Shown here: positions 1 to 10,621 of the stretch, piece after piece | Layout: each line of letters begins with the position of its first letter | Position numbering within the stretch: position 1 is the first letter of the stretch | Source of the DNA: Trema orientale | Lineage: Eukaryota; Streptophyta; Magnoliopsida; Rosales; Cannabaceae | DNA: 64,000 bases | Reading direction: 5' to 3' | Assembly (NCBI GenBank): GCA_002914845.1 | Contig: JXTC01000190.1 | Coordinates: 472,067 to 536,066 of the forward strand | Notes under the pieces: generated by a model | Databases searched by the model: none | Told to the model about the DNA's origin: nothing | The model's input: the letters and a program-made list of their open reading frames with translations, nothing else | Position numbers and translations under genes: made by a program

Positions 1-174
1 GAGCGAGAGAAGAAGAAGAAGAAAAAGAAAAGAAAGAAGAAGAAGAAGAAGAAGGGGAAGTCTGGGGGGGAGGAGCACGTGGGGGAGAGAGAGAGAAAAA
101 AATATTTTCTTTTTCTTTTTTTTTTTAATTTGGTCAAAAGACCAAAATACCCTTCAAAAATATAGGTTTTTACA
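1..174 (-). mobile_element. Terminal fragment of an LTR, same superfamily as the LTRs at 19.5-27.6 kb
   Basis: The segment begins inside a purine-rich GA/GAA tract and ends with a motif (ggtcaaaagacc, then accaaaatacccttcaaaa, then ggtttttaca) that matches in order the right-hand ends of the LTRs at 21780-21843, 27525-27574 and 32700-32773. Those end in ggtcaaatgacc followed by gggatttttaca-like sequence. On the minus strand this is the LTR start (TGTAAAA). No polypurine tract follows at 175, so it is more likely a solo LTR or 5' LTR than a 3' LTR. The rest lies outside the window. Confidence 0.45.
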
Positions 175-2320
175 GTAACTCTCTCTAGAGAGAGTGGTCG
201 AGTTTGGGTGTGAGAGAAATGAAGAATGAATAGAACTGATAGACCTTAAATTTATGGCATCTACATGTTATAAATTACTTGTATCAACAACAAATATTAA
301 GGAGTGATAAAAAATTATTTAACTAAAAAACAAACGACAATAAAATATTAATAAGTTTATTAAAATAATGCAAACTATAGAAGTGGTATGCTATTACCTG
401 TTTCATTAAGAGCAACTGGCATCAAATTTTCTAATATTGTTGATTCTGTAGTCGTTGTCATCCTTGCCATCCTAGCGAACTTGAATTTCTCCCTCTTACA
501 GGAATCAATATAATCATTTTTCTCAATACACGGGTATCCATATCCATTTAGAGGAACGGTTTTTAAAGATATTCTCAGTTTCATAGTTATCATCTTTTTC
601 TTTCTCGCATTTGCTGCGGCGTGTTGTTGTTTCCTTCAGCAGTTGTTTAAAATACCTTCTAAATTCATGTTCTTTCCTATATCACGGCAGAATTATATGA
701 CACAAATTAGTAATATTTATTTGCCATCAAACTACGCTAGCTCCATGCGTGTTTCAAAGAAAGCTAATGGATTTATTGGGATAGAATGGTGGAATTGCGG
801 AATTATAAACTGCAAAAAGAAATCAAAATCAATAAAATATTTAAAACATACCTGTTTCAAAGCTTGAAATGTTGACGATTAGGACATATGAAGGTTCACA
901 CCTATATACATATAGTAATAAATGGCTTTAGTGACAATAAATTAGAATTAAAAGTGTTATTTATTACGGTCGAGGGATACATTTTATCTTACTTATAGAT
1001 TTGGTTCAATAGATTACAGAAAAAGTAAATGTATTAAGATAAGAAAATTTATTTAGAAATTAGAAAAAGTCTTAAACGTAACAATTTTATAAGTTCAATG
1101 CAAAAAAAAAAAAAATTAAATAAATAATCTTTTAATATTTAAACGTAATAATTTTATAAATTCAATGTATTAGAATAAATATAAATAATAAAGTATTATG
1201 TTTATGATTTATATTGATTATATATATATATATATTTTTTTTTTGAAGATGATAGCCCAATTCAAATATTTAAAAATAATAATGTTCTTATACATTGAAC
1301 TTAATTATAAATTCAGTTTAATTTAAAAATAATAATTTTGTAATACATTGAACCTAATTATAAATTCAGCTTAATGTATCTTTTTATCTATTTATATATT
1401 ATTATTATAAGATAAAACAAAAAATAATTTTGTTTTGTGGTTGGTCGACTTCCGAGATCAATCTATATATAAAGCTATACAGTTGGAGTTAACTTATATT
1501 TTCATAAAGTAGGGATATGATATTGCATTTATTTCTTTAGGTGAAGACAAAAAGGTTAGGCCGTATTCGAAAATAAATAGCAGATTAGATATTTTTTCTT
1601 AAGTTTTGATACGACATATTTTTCAAAAAAAAAATTGCACCCTTAATTAAGGATTAGCTACGAATTTGGGGATAGACTTGGCAAATCTATTTTTGTATTT
1701 TTATTGTGTTAATTTTTCAGCTCGAATTCTTCATTTTTATTTGTTGTTAGCATTAATGGGAAGCGCCTAAGCGTTGGTAAAACTGAATTTGATTTGTAAC
1801 TTATATATATATATATATTTTAAAATTTCTACACATTTCCTTTAAGTGAAAATCTTTAAAAACAATTATTTTATGAATTTATTTTAGAAGAAATGATCCT
1901 AAATATGTCATATTTATTACATTTCTTTAGCACATATCTTATATTTTTTTTGGAAAACATATTTTATATTTTAATTTCTAATCTAAGAATTAAGACAATG
2001 AAAATAATATATTAACCAAAAAAATATAAAAACAGAATAAAAATTTAAATTGAAAAAGAAAAAACAGAAATTGAGCTCTCTCTCTCTCTCTCATTTTCGA
2101 TGCAGAGAAAATGATCACTTGTTTTTAATAGTTAAGATAATTAAGTGTGATTATAATCAAGTGTGAATATTTTACATATATGTCATTTATTTTTCCCAAT
2201 GATTAAACATGCATATAGTTTAGCTTATGTCTAAAAAAAAAGCATGGGTAAGAGATAAGTGAAACAAAGTTAACTTTTTTTAAAAAAAAAAACTTATAGT
2301 ATTAAAAGTTTTCTAATATT
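175..2320. other. AT-rich intergenic sequence with no recognisable gene
   Basis: This stretch is rich in poly-A/T runs and TA microsatellites (for example 1219-1232 and 1803-1820). A minus-strand open stretch at 375-593 ends next to a splice-donor-like GAAACAG|GTAATA, but the peptide is not a family I recognise, so I do not call a gene. Positions about 845-1060 resemble 6113-6330, the sequence just upstream of the RPA-like gene's first exon. This suggests a duplicated 5' flank whose own coding part is missing or unrecognisable. Confidence 0.5.
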
Positions 2321-2400
2321 GTGGTTTAATCTGGTGGTAACCACACTTCTCTCAATGTGAAGGATTTCAAGTTCGAATCGCCATTCCTCAAAAATTAGAA
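2321..2400 (+). repeat. Possible tRNA-derived SINE-like head
   Basis: The sequence gtggtttaatctggtggtaa, followed about 30 bp later by aagttcgaatcgcc (2369-2382), resembles an RNA polymerase III A-box/B-box arrangement as in plant SINEs. There is no clean tRNA cloverleaf. The boundaries and a 3' tail were not resolved, so this is only a candidate. Confidence 0.25.
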
Positions 2401-2496
2401 AAAAGAAATTTTCCAATATTTTCATGTACATATAGCAAGCAATTATGGAACTCCATCAAAATCGTAAAAGATTGTATATTTGGTTCTTAAATATTT

Positions 2497-2837
2497 TAAA
2501 AGTCCAATTGAAATTGCCTTTCAAAATTACAATCCACCAATAACATTTGTATTGACTATATTACATGTAGCTATTTGTTAACTTTGATATTCGGATACTA
2601 TACTTTGTATAAGTATGAAAGTGGAAGTAATTAACAATAAAGTAATAAAATTGTTGAAAAAAATCGGTAAAAGTCCAAAAGAAATTGCCTTTCAAAATTA
2701 CAGTCCACCAATAATATTTGTATTGACTATGTTACATGTAGCTATTTGTTAACTTTGATATTCGGATACCATATTTTGTATAAGTATGAAAATTGAATTA
2801 ATTAACAGTAAAGTAACAAAATTGTTGAACAAAAGAT
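2497..2837. repeat. Tandem duplication, two copies of a 171-bp unit
   Basis: Copy 1 (2497-2667) and copy 2 (2668-about 2837) both start taaaagtcca. Both contain attgcctttcaaaattaca, then gtagctatttgttaactttg, then tttgtataagtatgaaa, with a few substitutions between them. No coding potential is seen. It lies just downstream of the RPA-like pseudogene. Confidence 0.85.
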
Positions 2838-4054
2838 CTGTAATGTAATTTTACGTAGTTCATTATACTAAATAGCAATGCTTAAAAATAAAACAATTAC
2901 ATAGGTTTTATAGTCACATATCATTGGATAAGAAAAGACGCTTTCATAAAAGTTGTTGCAATATATCTTAAATAATATCTACTCCGAGTAGATTAATTTC
3001 CTTTGTTTGTTTTTCTTTGGTTGTTCATCTTCGCCTTCGTCATCTTCTACCACTCGCACATTCTTTTTCTGTTCTTACCTTTTCAGAAGTTCCAAATCTT
3101 CTTCTAGTCCCTGCAATATATTTGACAATTTGATTAGGAAATATGCAGATTTTTAAACATTTAAATTAAAGGAATAAAAAACTTAATTTCTATTGCATAA
3201 TAAAATACACAAAGTTATTGCCCACTTTTGAAGGAAACATTGTTACATTTTCAGTTAATTGTAATCTGTACTTCTCTTCTAGTTTTTCAACTGATTCAAA
3301 CAGCTTCACAATGCAGTAGTTTTCCAATCCTTTTTTAAGTTGTAATGATTGAGTTTTATTTTGAAAACGAACGTTTTTCCTGATAAGTTCTTGATTTGAT
3401 CGGGCAAGCTGACACTGTGTAGACCTAATCTGTTAAGAAGTTTATTGGCCGAGGTGTCCAGTAATCTTTCCGCCTCATTATTGAAGAGCACAAATGTTGT
3501 AGCTCCAGTTTTGTCTTCCACTCTTGGATGTATGTTGTACCTGAAACGTTATAATTATGTTATTTTGTTAATTATATATCTGATTACATGGAATGATGAA
3601 ACCATTAATTTTGACATTTCATCTTTTCGTACCTGACCATTGGATATTTGCATTCTTTAGTGCACCCATTACATATGTATGAACCATTATCTGGCATCAA
3701 TTTCTTACTGCAAACATTGCACGAAATATAGCACCAGCCAAAAAATGTCTCAACATCTATAACTTCTGCTAGGACTGTGAAGTTATGCTCCTAGCAACAA
3801 ACATAATAAATTTATTTAGAATTAATTTGTGAATCCTAGCAAAAGACATGTCTATATTATTAAGGAGATTATTGTAGAATGCAGTATCTGTTCTTCTTCA
3901 GTATTCAACTCCATTTTCAAAACTTCAGAGATAGTCTTTCTATTAATGAGCATTTGTTCTTCTACTGGCACTTGGATGTTTTCCTTGGTTTCAATAACTT
4001 GAATTTTAGCTCCAGTTGAAGAAACCTATAAACACACACATATATATATATATA

Positions 4055-4295
4055 GGTTGCCAATCCAGTAGGTATTTTTTTTTTTACCTATGTATAGGTA
4101 TTTTTTTTTAGCCGTTGGATAATCATCTAATGGTGATCCAACGGCTATAATGAAGTGTATGAAAATACGTGCATCATTAATGTTATTTCTCTCTCTTATT
4201 TTTTACTATAAAAAAATGTGGATGATAAATTTTCATTGGCAAAATTGATACTATGTATAGGTTAAAAAAAAAAAAAACCTATTGGATTGGTGCCC
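4055..4295 (+). mobile_element. MITE, unit A of a three-copy cluster
   Basis: This 241-bp element lies in an RPA-like intron and is flanked by TA dinucleotide tracts. It starts GGTTGCCAATCCAGTAGGTA and ends CCTATTGGATTGGTGCCC, so the terminal inverted repeats are imperfect (one end GGTTGCC, the other GGGCACC). It contains a perfect short stem, gccgttggat/atccaacggc, at 4111-4145. Its centre is typical noncoding filler (gtgcatcattaatgttattt). Confidence 0.75.
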
Positions 4296-4309
4296 ATATA
4301 TATATATAT

Positions 4310-4497
4310 GGGCACCAATCCAGTAGGTATTTTTTTTTTACCTATGCATAGTATCAATTTCGCTAATGAAAATTTATCATGCACATTATTTTATAGTAAA
4401 AAATAAGAGAGAGAAATAACATTTTCATGCACTTCATTATAGCTGTTGGATCACCATTAGATGATAATCCAACAGCTAAAAAAAAAAATACCTACAT
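4310..4497 (-). mobile_element. MITE, unit B, inverted and truncated
   Basis: This is the same family as unit A in opposite orientation. It starts GGGCACCAATCCAGTAGGTA, carries the internal stem with tgttggat/atccaaca, and runs out at aaaatacctaca into a TA repeat without the GGATTGGCAACC terminus. It is separated from unit A by about 14 bp of TA repeat, so A and B could pair as a larger hairpin. Confidence 0.7.
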
Positions 4498-4513
4498 ATA
4501 TATATATATATAT

Positions 4514-4756
4514 GTTGCCAATCCAGTAGGTATTTTTTCTTTTTTACCTATGTGTAGGTATTTTTTTTTAACCGTTGGATCATCATCTAATGGTGATCCA
4601 ACGGCTATAATGAAGTACATAAAAAGACGTGCATCATTAATGTTATTTTTTCCTTTTAGTTTTAATATAAAAAAAATATGCAAGAAAAATTTTTATTGGC
4701 CAAAATGATACCTATGTATATGTAAAAAAAAAAAAATACCTACTGGATTAGTGCCC
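4514..4756 (+). mobile_element. MITE, unit C
   Basis: This third copy is direct with respect to unit A, from GTTGCCAATCCAGTAGGTA to CTACTGGATTAGTGCCC. It has the same internal stem (ccgttggat...atccaacgg) and is again flanked by TA tracts. All three copies lie inside one intron of the RPA-like gene, between the exon ending at 4856 and the exon starting near 4026. Confidence 0.75.
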
Positions 4757-5177
4757 ATATATATATACACACATAAATATTGTAATGCATTTGTTTGAGT
4801 TATTATTGATTAACTCTCAATTCAATTACTATCATTAAATAAAAATAAAATAAACCTTGCATTCATTTCTTTCACTTCCGGCACTTCAATATTGATGTAG
4901 ATCTTTGTAGCACTTGAAGAAGAGAAGATCAGGTCTCCTATAATGATAAACAGTGAAGGATGTGGATAAGCATAAGATTGATTGATTGTTTTAGTTAAAG
5001 AAGGAATGGAAAATGAAGAAAGTGAGCATATGATAAAAGTGTTTCTTCTAATAAATCAACAAACTTCAAATAAAATGAAAGGACTGAAATGGCAAGAAAA
5101 GTCAAATAAAAGGACGCAGCACGTAATACTATATATGTACCTTGGAATTCTTTTATATCTGTAGAGGTGATAATGGC

Positions 5178-5343
5178 AATAAAAGGACCCGGTTTGTCAT
5201 TGTAGAAACCAAAGTCAAAGATTTCAGCTAGTTTTGCCCATAATGTAGTAACCCTGTAGGAATAAAAGGACCCGGTTTGTCATTGTAGAAACCAAAATCA
5301 AAGCTTTCAGCTAGTTTTTCCCATAATGTAGTAACCTTGTAGG
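5178..5343. repeat. 83-bp tandem duplication inside an RPA-like exon
   Basis: The motif aataaaaggacccggtttgt occurs at 5178 and again at 5261, and ctagtttt..cccataatgtag occurs at 5228 and 5311, each 83 bp apart. Because 83 is not a multiple of three, the duplication shifts the frame. On the minus strand the reading KPGPFIPT runs into a stop soon after the junction. Confidence 0.85.
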
Positions 5344-5996
5344 AATTAGAGTAGCATGACGTTAAATTACTAAACGTCAAGTATCTTTACAAAATGAAAT
5401 TTAGAAATTCAAAATATTTATTTTTCTAAAGGAAATAAAATTGTGAATCTCACTCATCTGCAAGCAGTTATATTTCTTGTTTTGTGCTTTTTTTGCAATG
5501 GCAACATGGTGAATGTTACCAACTCCAACCAAGCAACTAATGATATCTATAATAAAAACATAAAATATAAAACGTTAGATGTCTATATGAAATAAATCCT
5601 ATCATTATTCAGCAGTGGCTGATACTGTCTTGTAGTTACAATAATTTTGAAATTTTTAATAGCATAGATAGAGCCTTTAGTTAAAAAATGCTTATATTTG
5701 CTAACTTGATTTTTTCGTATTATTGCATGTATCATATTTTCTTGCATTTTAGGAGAACTTTAGTTTTTTAATTGTAAAAGGAAAAAAAAATGTTACATAA
5801 GTGTATCTTTATGCAACAAATTAAGATTATGCATTTGATAATAGAAATTTACCTTTTCGTCGATGAATATCATGTCCAAACTTATTAAATCGCTATTGTT
5901 TTTTAGATTTAATGCTTCCCATATTCTAGAAATTCTCACTCTTATAGTCCAATCATCTCTTGTAGGCTTGGGATCTTGAAGCAGTGTGTATGACAT

Positions 5997-7114
5997 ATTT
6001 TCCTACATGAAAAATAGATACAATATCAAATTTTTAACACGTGTCAAAAGCAGATTATGAGCAACATATAGAACTGCTAAAGGAAATCAAAATCAAAATT
6101 TTTTTGAAAACATACCTATTTGAAAAATTGAAATAGTGGCTAATATGCATGAAAGTTCATATATATATATATATAGTAGTAACCGACTTTAATGACAATA
6201 CATTAGAATTAGAAGTGTTATTTTTTCTTTTACTATTGAAGGATACATCTAATCTAATTTCTAGATTTAGTTCAATGAATTATAGAGAATATATTATCTC
6301 TACTTTCTAAAGTAAATGTACTAAGATAAAGATAATTATTTGAGAATTAAGAAAAAAAATAAAATTAAACTTAAACGTAACAAAAAGTTCAATGTTTTTT
6401 TTTTAAAAAAAAAAAAAACCTTAACGCAACGATCAATTTTATAAATTACTATATATAAATAGTAAAAAAAAGGTTCAGTATATAGATTATATTTTATAAC
6501 CTATATATAAAAATCTGTATATAAAGTTAAACGTAACAAAAGGCTCAATGTCTTTTTTAAAAAGAAAAAATAAAAAAAAATAACGTAACAATCATTACTA
6601 TAACTTACTATATATAAATAGTAAATATAGGTTCAACGTATTTATTTTTTCAAAAAACATTAAACGTAACATCGTTTCAATTATTAAATAAATATCCAAT
6701 GTATTAAAATAAATATAAATAGTAAATCTATTAAGATAATGACAATCATAAATTTTTTTAAAAAACCTTAAAAGATAACAATTTTAGCAATTTAATATAT
6801 TACTATAATTATAAATATATAAATAGTAAATGTAGGTCCAATGTAATTTTCTTTTTTAAAGAAACATTAAACGAAACAAAGTTTCAATTATTAAATAAAA
6901 AACCAATCATTATTATTAAATTATATTTTATAATCTATATATTAGGACCAACATGGTGAAGAAAAGTAATAATATATAGGACCAATCATATCATGAAAGA
7001 AATTAGGAACTTTCTAAAAATTATAAAAATAGAATAGTGATCAAAAAAGCTATCAGAGTTTTCACAATTTCTCTCTGCTTCAAGCTTAATATATGTGTGT
7101 ATATATATATATAT
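5997..7114. other. AT-rich flank upstream of the RPA-like gene
   Basis: No coding sequence is recognised. The segment at about 6113-6330 matches about 845-1060. Positions 6360-6920 contain loosely repeated phrases such as taaacgtaac, actatatataaatagtaaa and aggttcaatgta, at irregular spacing. This looks like a decayed repeat rather than a regular array. Confidence 0.45.
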
Positions 7115-10100
7115 AACATTTTTAAAGTGATAAATAGTAGGATGGCGGATGGTAGTGATGAGACGACTTGACGACATAGTGGTCTAGTAATCTAGATTTT
7201 AATTGAATAAATATTTTCTAGTCGTTATTTTCTATTCATGACATTTTACATTTTTAGAAGCTTTTCTTTAGCTTATAAGACTTTCAAATTATTGTTAGTA
7301 CTTCACTTTTGAATTTAATAACGATTTCAGTGAGGAACTTATTTTAAAAAAATATATATTCCGTATTTTTTTAATATTTTACGGAACAATGATAACATCT
7401 TCTAATCTAATAATCTTAGACTAAAGGGGTGTTACAGTTACAAATATCCAACATTCACTTCAATATTATAGTAAATTAACAGTGGTTAAAAACTATCGTT
7501 AACGCATGTGCCTTTAAAAGTGGCATCTTTAACGGCAGTTATTAACCGCTATTAAAACTTGACAAATAACGGAACCGCCGTTATTAATAAGGAAATCTTT
7601 AACGGCGGTTCAACCTTCTCTAGGAGAAATTTTTTTCTCTTTTCCAGGACACTTTATACAACACTACAACATTAAACCTGTCTAAAAAGGATTTCAAATC
7701 AATTCAAAAACTGGCAAACCTAGATATAACTGTAATAAAATAGATATAATAAACATAATTAAAATCTAGTATATATAACTAAAAAGTTTCTACTATATAG
7801 ACAATATACTCTAACATAAACACATTTAAAAACCAATAATGAATTTCTAGATATATATCACTAATAGTTACAACCTAAACTTATCGAAAGTTATATTAAC
7901 AACTCTAACATAGATAAAGTGAGCGAACCGAGATACACTCTAACATAAACACCGCATTCCATTTAATTGAGTTGATATGGACACTATAATTATGATAGAA
8001 CTATAGTTAAAATACATAAAGATGAAAGATAAATAAAGACATCTCATATGAACAAATTATATCTCATACCTTAATATGATACTAAGTTGGACCATCTCTT
8101 TTTCCCCTTCTTTCCATGTCCGTATGAAATATTTTGAATACACTAAAGGAAAATATATTTTATAAAAACTAGTGGATCAAATAAATAAACATATGTTCTA
8201 TATATTACACTATACATTATACTAACCATGTTAAGATATTTATAGTATCCAGTGATTGTCTAAGTGGATACAAGAAATAAGTATTTTTTGAGACACGTTA
8301 CTACATAGAAATAATGTGCAAGGTCACGTGAGCGACTATCATTTTTAATACCGGAAGGATAAGGATGCACACCACTATTCTAATCTTTCGATTCTAACTC
8401 AAAGTATTACCAATTTATCATTATGAACCTTTAAATTCAACTCAATTCATACATAGTACAAACTTTTGACCATTCTAAAGTTAATAAACTAAATAATTTT
8501 AAGTCAATAAAAATACTAAGTATACATATTGTAAAGTCATATAACACAAATTGATTCATATTAATGTGGTTAAACTAATAAGCTATAATTGCTAATATCC
8601 ATTATCAAAACAATATAAAATCATCAAATAATATACACTATGAAGATTTAATTTCTAAAATAACTTTTTCGGATTAATTAAAATTAGTAAAGAAAAATAC
8701 CTCAAATTGAGTAAAAATATTTCAATACTCCAAAATTGAGCCCAAAATTAGTCTACCCATTCAAATTGAAACCTAAATCAACAAAAAAAAGAAATAAAAT
8801 TACATACTCATCGAGAATTGTAGTTATTGACTGTATAAAAATCTAAACTTTTCTAGGGCACAAACAATTACTAAATGCTAACTAATCGTAAAAATTATAA
8901 GTATACAAAGCTTACCCAAGTCGAATGGAGTGATTTGAACCAAATGAGAGTGATTTTGGCAGTCAAAATCGCTAGAATGAGGGTGGCCGTATATGAGGAA
9001 GATGAAGTTGGGGGTAGTGGGTGAACTCTTGACTGGGAAGAAGAAAGAAAATAAGGGACGAGTTGGTCTCGATTCTCATTTATATGACTTTTAACAGCGG
9101 TTGTACCGAAACCACTGTAAAATATTAAATTTGAACATTAATAACGATTATGCTGCAATCGCCGTTAATGGTCTAAAAGATTTTAATCTTTTAGTGGTGG
9201 TTGTACTGAAACTGTTGTAAAAAGTTAAATTTGAGTATTAATGGTGGTTCTATTGTAACCGCCGCTAAATCTCTAAAAATTTTAAACTTTTAATAGTGGT
9301 TGTACTGGAACCGCCATAAAAAGTTAAAATTTTAATATTAACAGCGATTCTAATATAACCGCAGTTAAAGATTTAAAAGATTTTAAACTTTTTTTTGCGG
9401 TTACAATGGAACTGCTGAGAAACATTAAAATAGACTATTAACGGCGGTTCTATTTCAAGCGTCGTTAATAATTTGTCGTTAAAAGTCTTTTTTTTTTTGT
9501 AGTGGTTGTTATCAAGACTTTTTTTTTTTTGGTGGTATATACAGCATAGTATATTATTACGCCCACAAAGTGACAAACTGTATAGGTCATGTGAAGTTCT
9601 AGTCCTTCTGCGTTTGCCGAACCATAATCTCCGTCTTTTTCTTTTTTTTTTCTTCCTAGTTAAATCATTATGACATGGACACAAGAAATATTTTGGTCCG
9701 ACCATATTTAGTAGCATTCAACCAATTGCATTTGCATCTCTTACGTGTACTTCGATTACTCCTAAATTCCAACGAAAAAGGTCCAAATTAGATATGATGT
9801 TTCCTCCTAGTGATTCATCGTTTATAATTTTATATATATCTTTGTACGGAATATCTATCACCACAATTTCCACAAGAAAAATTACGATCATAAATGGTGA
9901 CATGCTGCAGTAAGAAGCACATAAAGTCGTGTGGCTTTGGTGTATTCGATCGGACTATTTCGTCCAGGGGATACATCTCATTTATCTATCATCCTTCCAA
10001 TACCACACGTTTCATTAAAATATTTATTTATATTTTATTTAAGCAAAATGCCAAGACTTACTTTTAATATCCCTGCATCAATTTTAGCCTTGCCAACTGG

Positions 10101-10249
10101 ATTCTTTTCTTCTTTTTTTTTTTTTTCTTTTTCAAATTTTGTTCTGAAAGAGTGCGACTAACACTCTAGTGAGTGTGTACAATATTGCATTACGTCTGGG
10201 AGACGTACAGAAATACCGTATTTTTGGCCAAATGAATCAGTACGTGCCC
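7115..10249 (+). repeat. Segmental duplication copy A, the terpene synthase 1 promoter region, split by a CACTA element
   Basis: The sequence from aacatttttaaagtgataaa to gaatcagtacgtgccc is homologous to 16449-17518. The two copies share many long identical stretches, for example gataggatggcggatggtag-like text, aattattgttagtact, ggtggtatatacagcat and ttagccttgccaactggatt. Copy A is longer only because of the element at 7456-9504. Its right end lies 250 bp before the TATA box of terpene synthase copy 1. Confidence 0.85.
7456..9504. mobile_element. Non-autonomous CACTA (En/Spm-like) DNA transposon, 2049 bp
   Basis: The left end is CACTTCAATATTATAG, a one-base variant of the usual CACTA start. 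The right end read on the minus strand is CACTACAAAAAAAAAAAGAC. Subterminal regions at 7480-7620 and 9085-9480 are packed with direct and inverted variants of aacggcggtt/aaccgccgtt, typical of CACTA transposase-binding repeats. The target duplication is ATT (7453-7455) versus GTT (9505-9507). The paralogous segment at 16786-16791 shows the uninterrupted site attgtt. No transposase reading frame is recognised, so the element is a deletion derivative. Confidence 0.88.
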
Positions 10250-10496
10250 CTGTATGAACAAAATCAGTACATGGTAGGACTAGGACTAGGACCTCGACAA
10301 CGACAGGGCAAAAAACTCGAGAGGAATTATTGTACGAAAGTTAATACATTGCATGTAACGTTGTAACAACTTCTTAAACCTTTATACTATTTTCATGATC
10401 ATGTGATTCCTTAACAATAATTTAGAAGACGTCGATTCACCGATTTCGACATAGGCGGAAGGTACTAGATGAGCTACAGGTTAAAATTTGACTCTC

Positions 10497-10504
10497 TATA
10501 AATA
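10497..10504 (+). promoter_or_regulatory. TATA box of terpene synthase copy 1
   Basis: TATAAATA lies in the context ctctataaatagctttgcc, 118 bp upstream of the chosen ATG at 10622. A start site about 30 bp downstream would exclude the in-frame ATG at 10508 and supports 10622 as the translation start. Confidence 0.65.
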
Positions 10505-10621
10505 GCTTTGCCACATAACAATATAAGCCACACAACACAAGTTATATTCAGGTTTCTTCAAAAAAAAAAAAAAAAAACACAAAGGTTATATCCAAGTTAT
10601 ATCCTTAGTACTATTAGTGGT

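Larger units (their letters stand above)
2979..5996 (-). pseudogene. Replication protein A 70 kDa subunit-like gene, degraded
   Basis: RPA1 is the large single-stranded-DNA-binding subunit of the nuclear RPA complex. Pieces in order on the minus strand are as follows. 5853-5996 is a 48-residue first exon (MSYTLLQDPKPTRDDWTIRV...) of the plant RPA1 N-terminal OB type, ending at a GAAAAG|GTAAAT donor. About 5415-5550 encodes DIISCLVGVG. About 5160-5340 encodes VTTLWAKLAE...KPGPF. 4856-4937 encodes SSSSATKIYIN. About 3845-4026 follows. 3633-3790 is the DBD-C zinc-finger exon with CNVC and CNGC. About 3200-3540 is the C-terminal OB region starting HPRVEDKTGATTF. Two frame breaks are visible: an 83-bp tandem duplication in the 5160-5340 exon, and a single-base shift at an A-run near 3332. 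Residues usually lying between the first two pieces are not found. The 3' end at 2979 is approximate. A Helitron origin is possible, but no helicase or Helitron termini are seen. Confidence 0.75.

Noticed and set aside
375..593. Minus-strand 72-codon open stretch next to a donor-like site
   Set aside because: No family similarity that I recognise, no matching acceptor or second exon, and surrounded by AT-rich noncoding DNA.
2979..5996. Helitron hypothesis for the RPA-like gene
   Set aside because: No Rep/helicase sequence, no CTRR-type end with a hairpin, and no TC start were found near it.
9373..9903. Two minus-strand open stretches in the duplicated promoter, partly present in the second copy at 16774-16983
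   Set aside because: The first runs into the CACTA end and both are rich in low-complexity Lys/Arg from poly-T. The frames are broken in the paralogous copy, so they are by-products of promoter DNA.
10508..10621. Upstream in-frame ATG for terpene synthase copy 1
   Set aside because: It lies only a few bases after the TATA box, before any plausible transcription start, and would add a poly-Lys stretch not typical of transit peptides.
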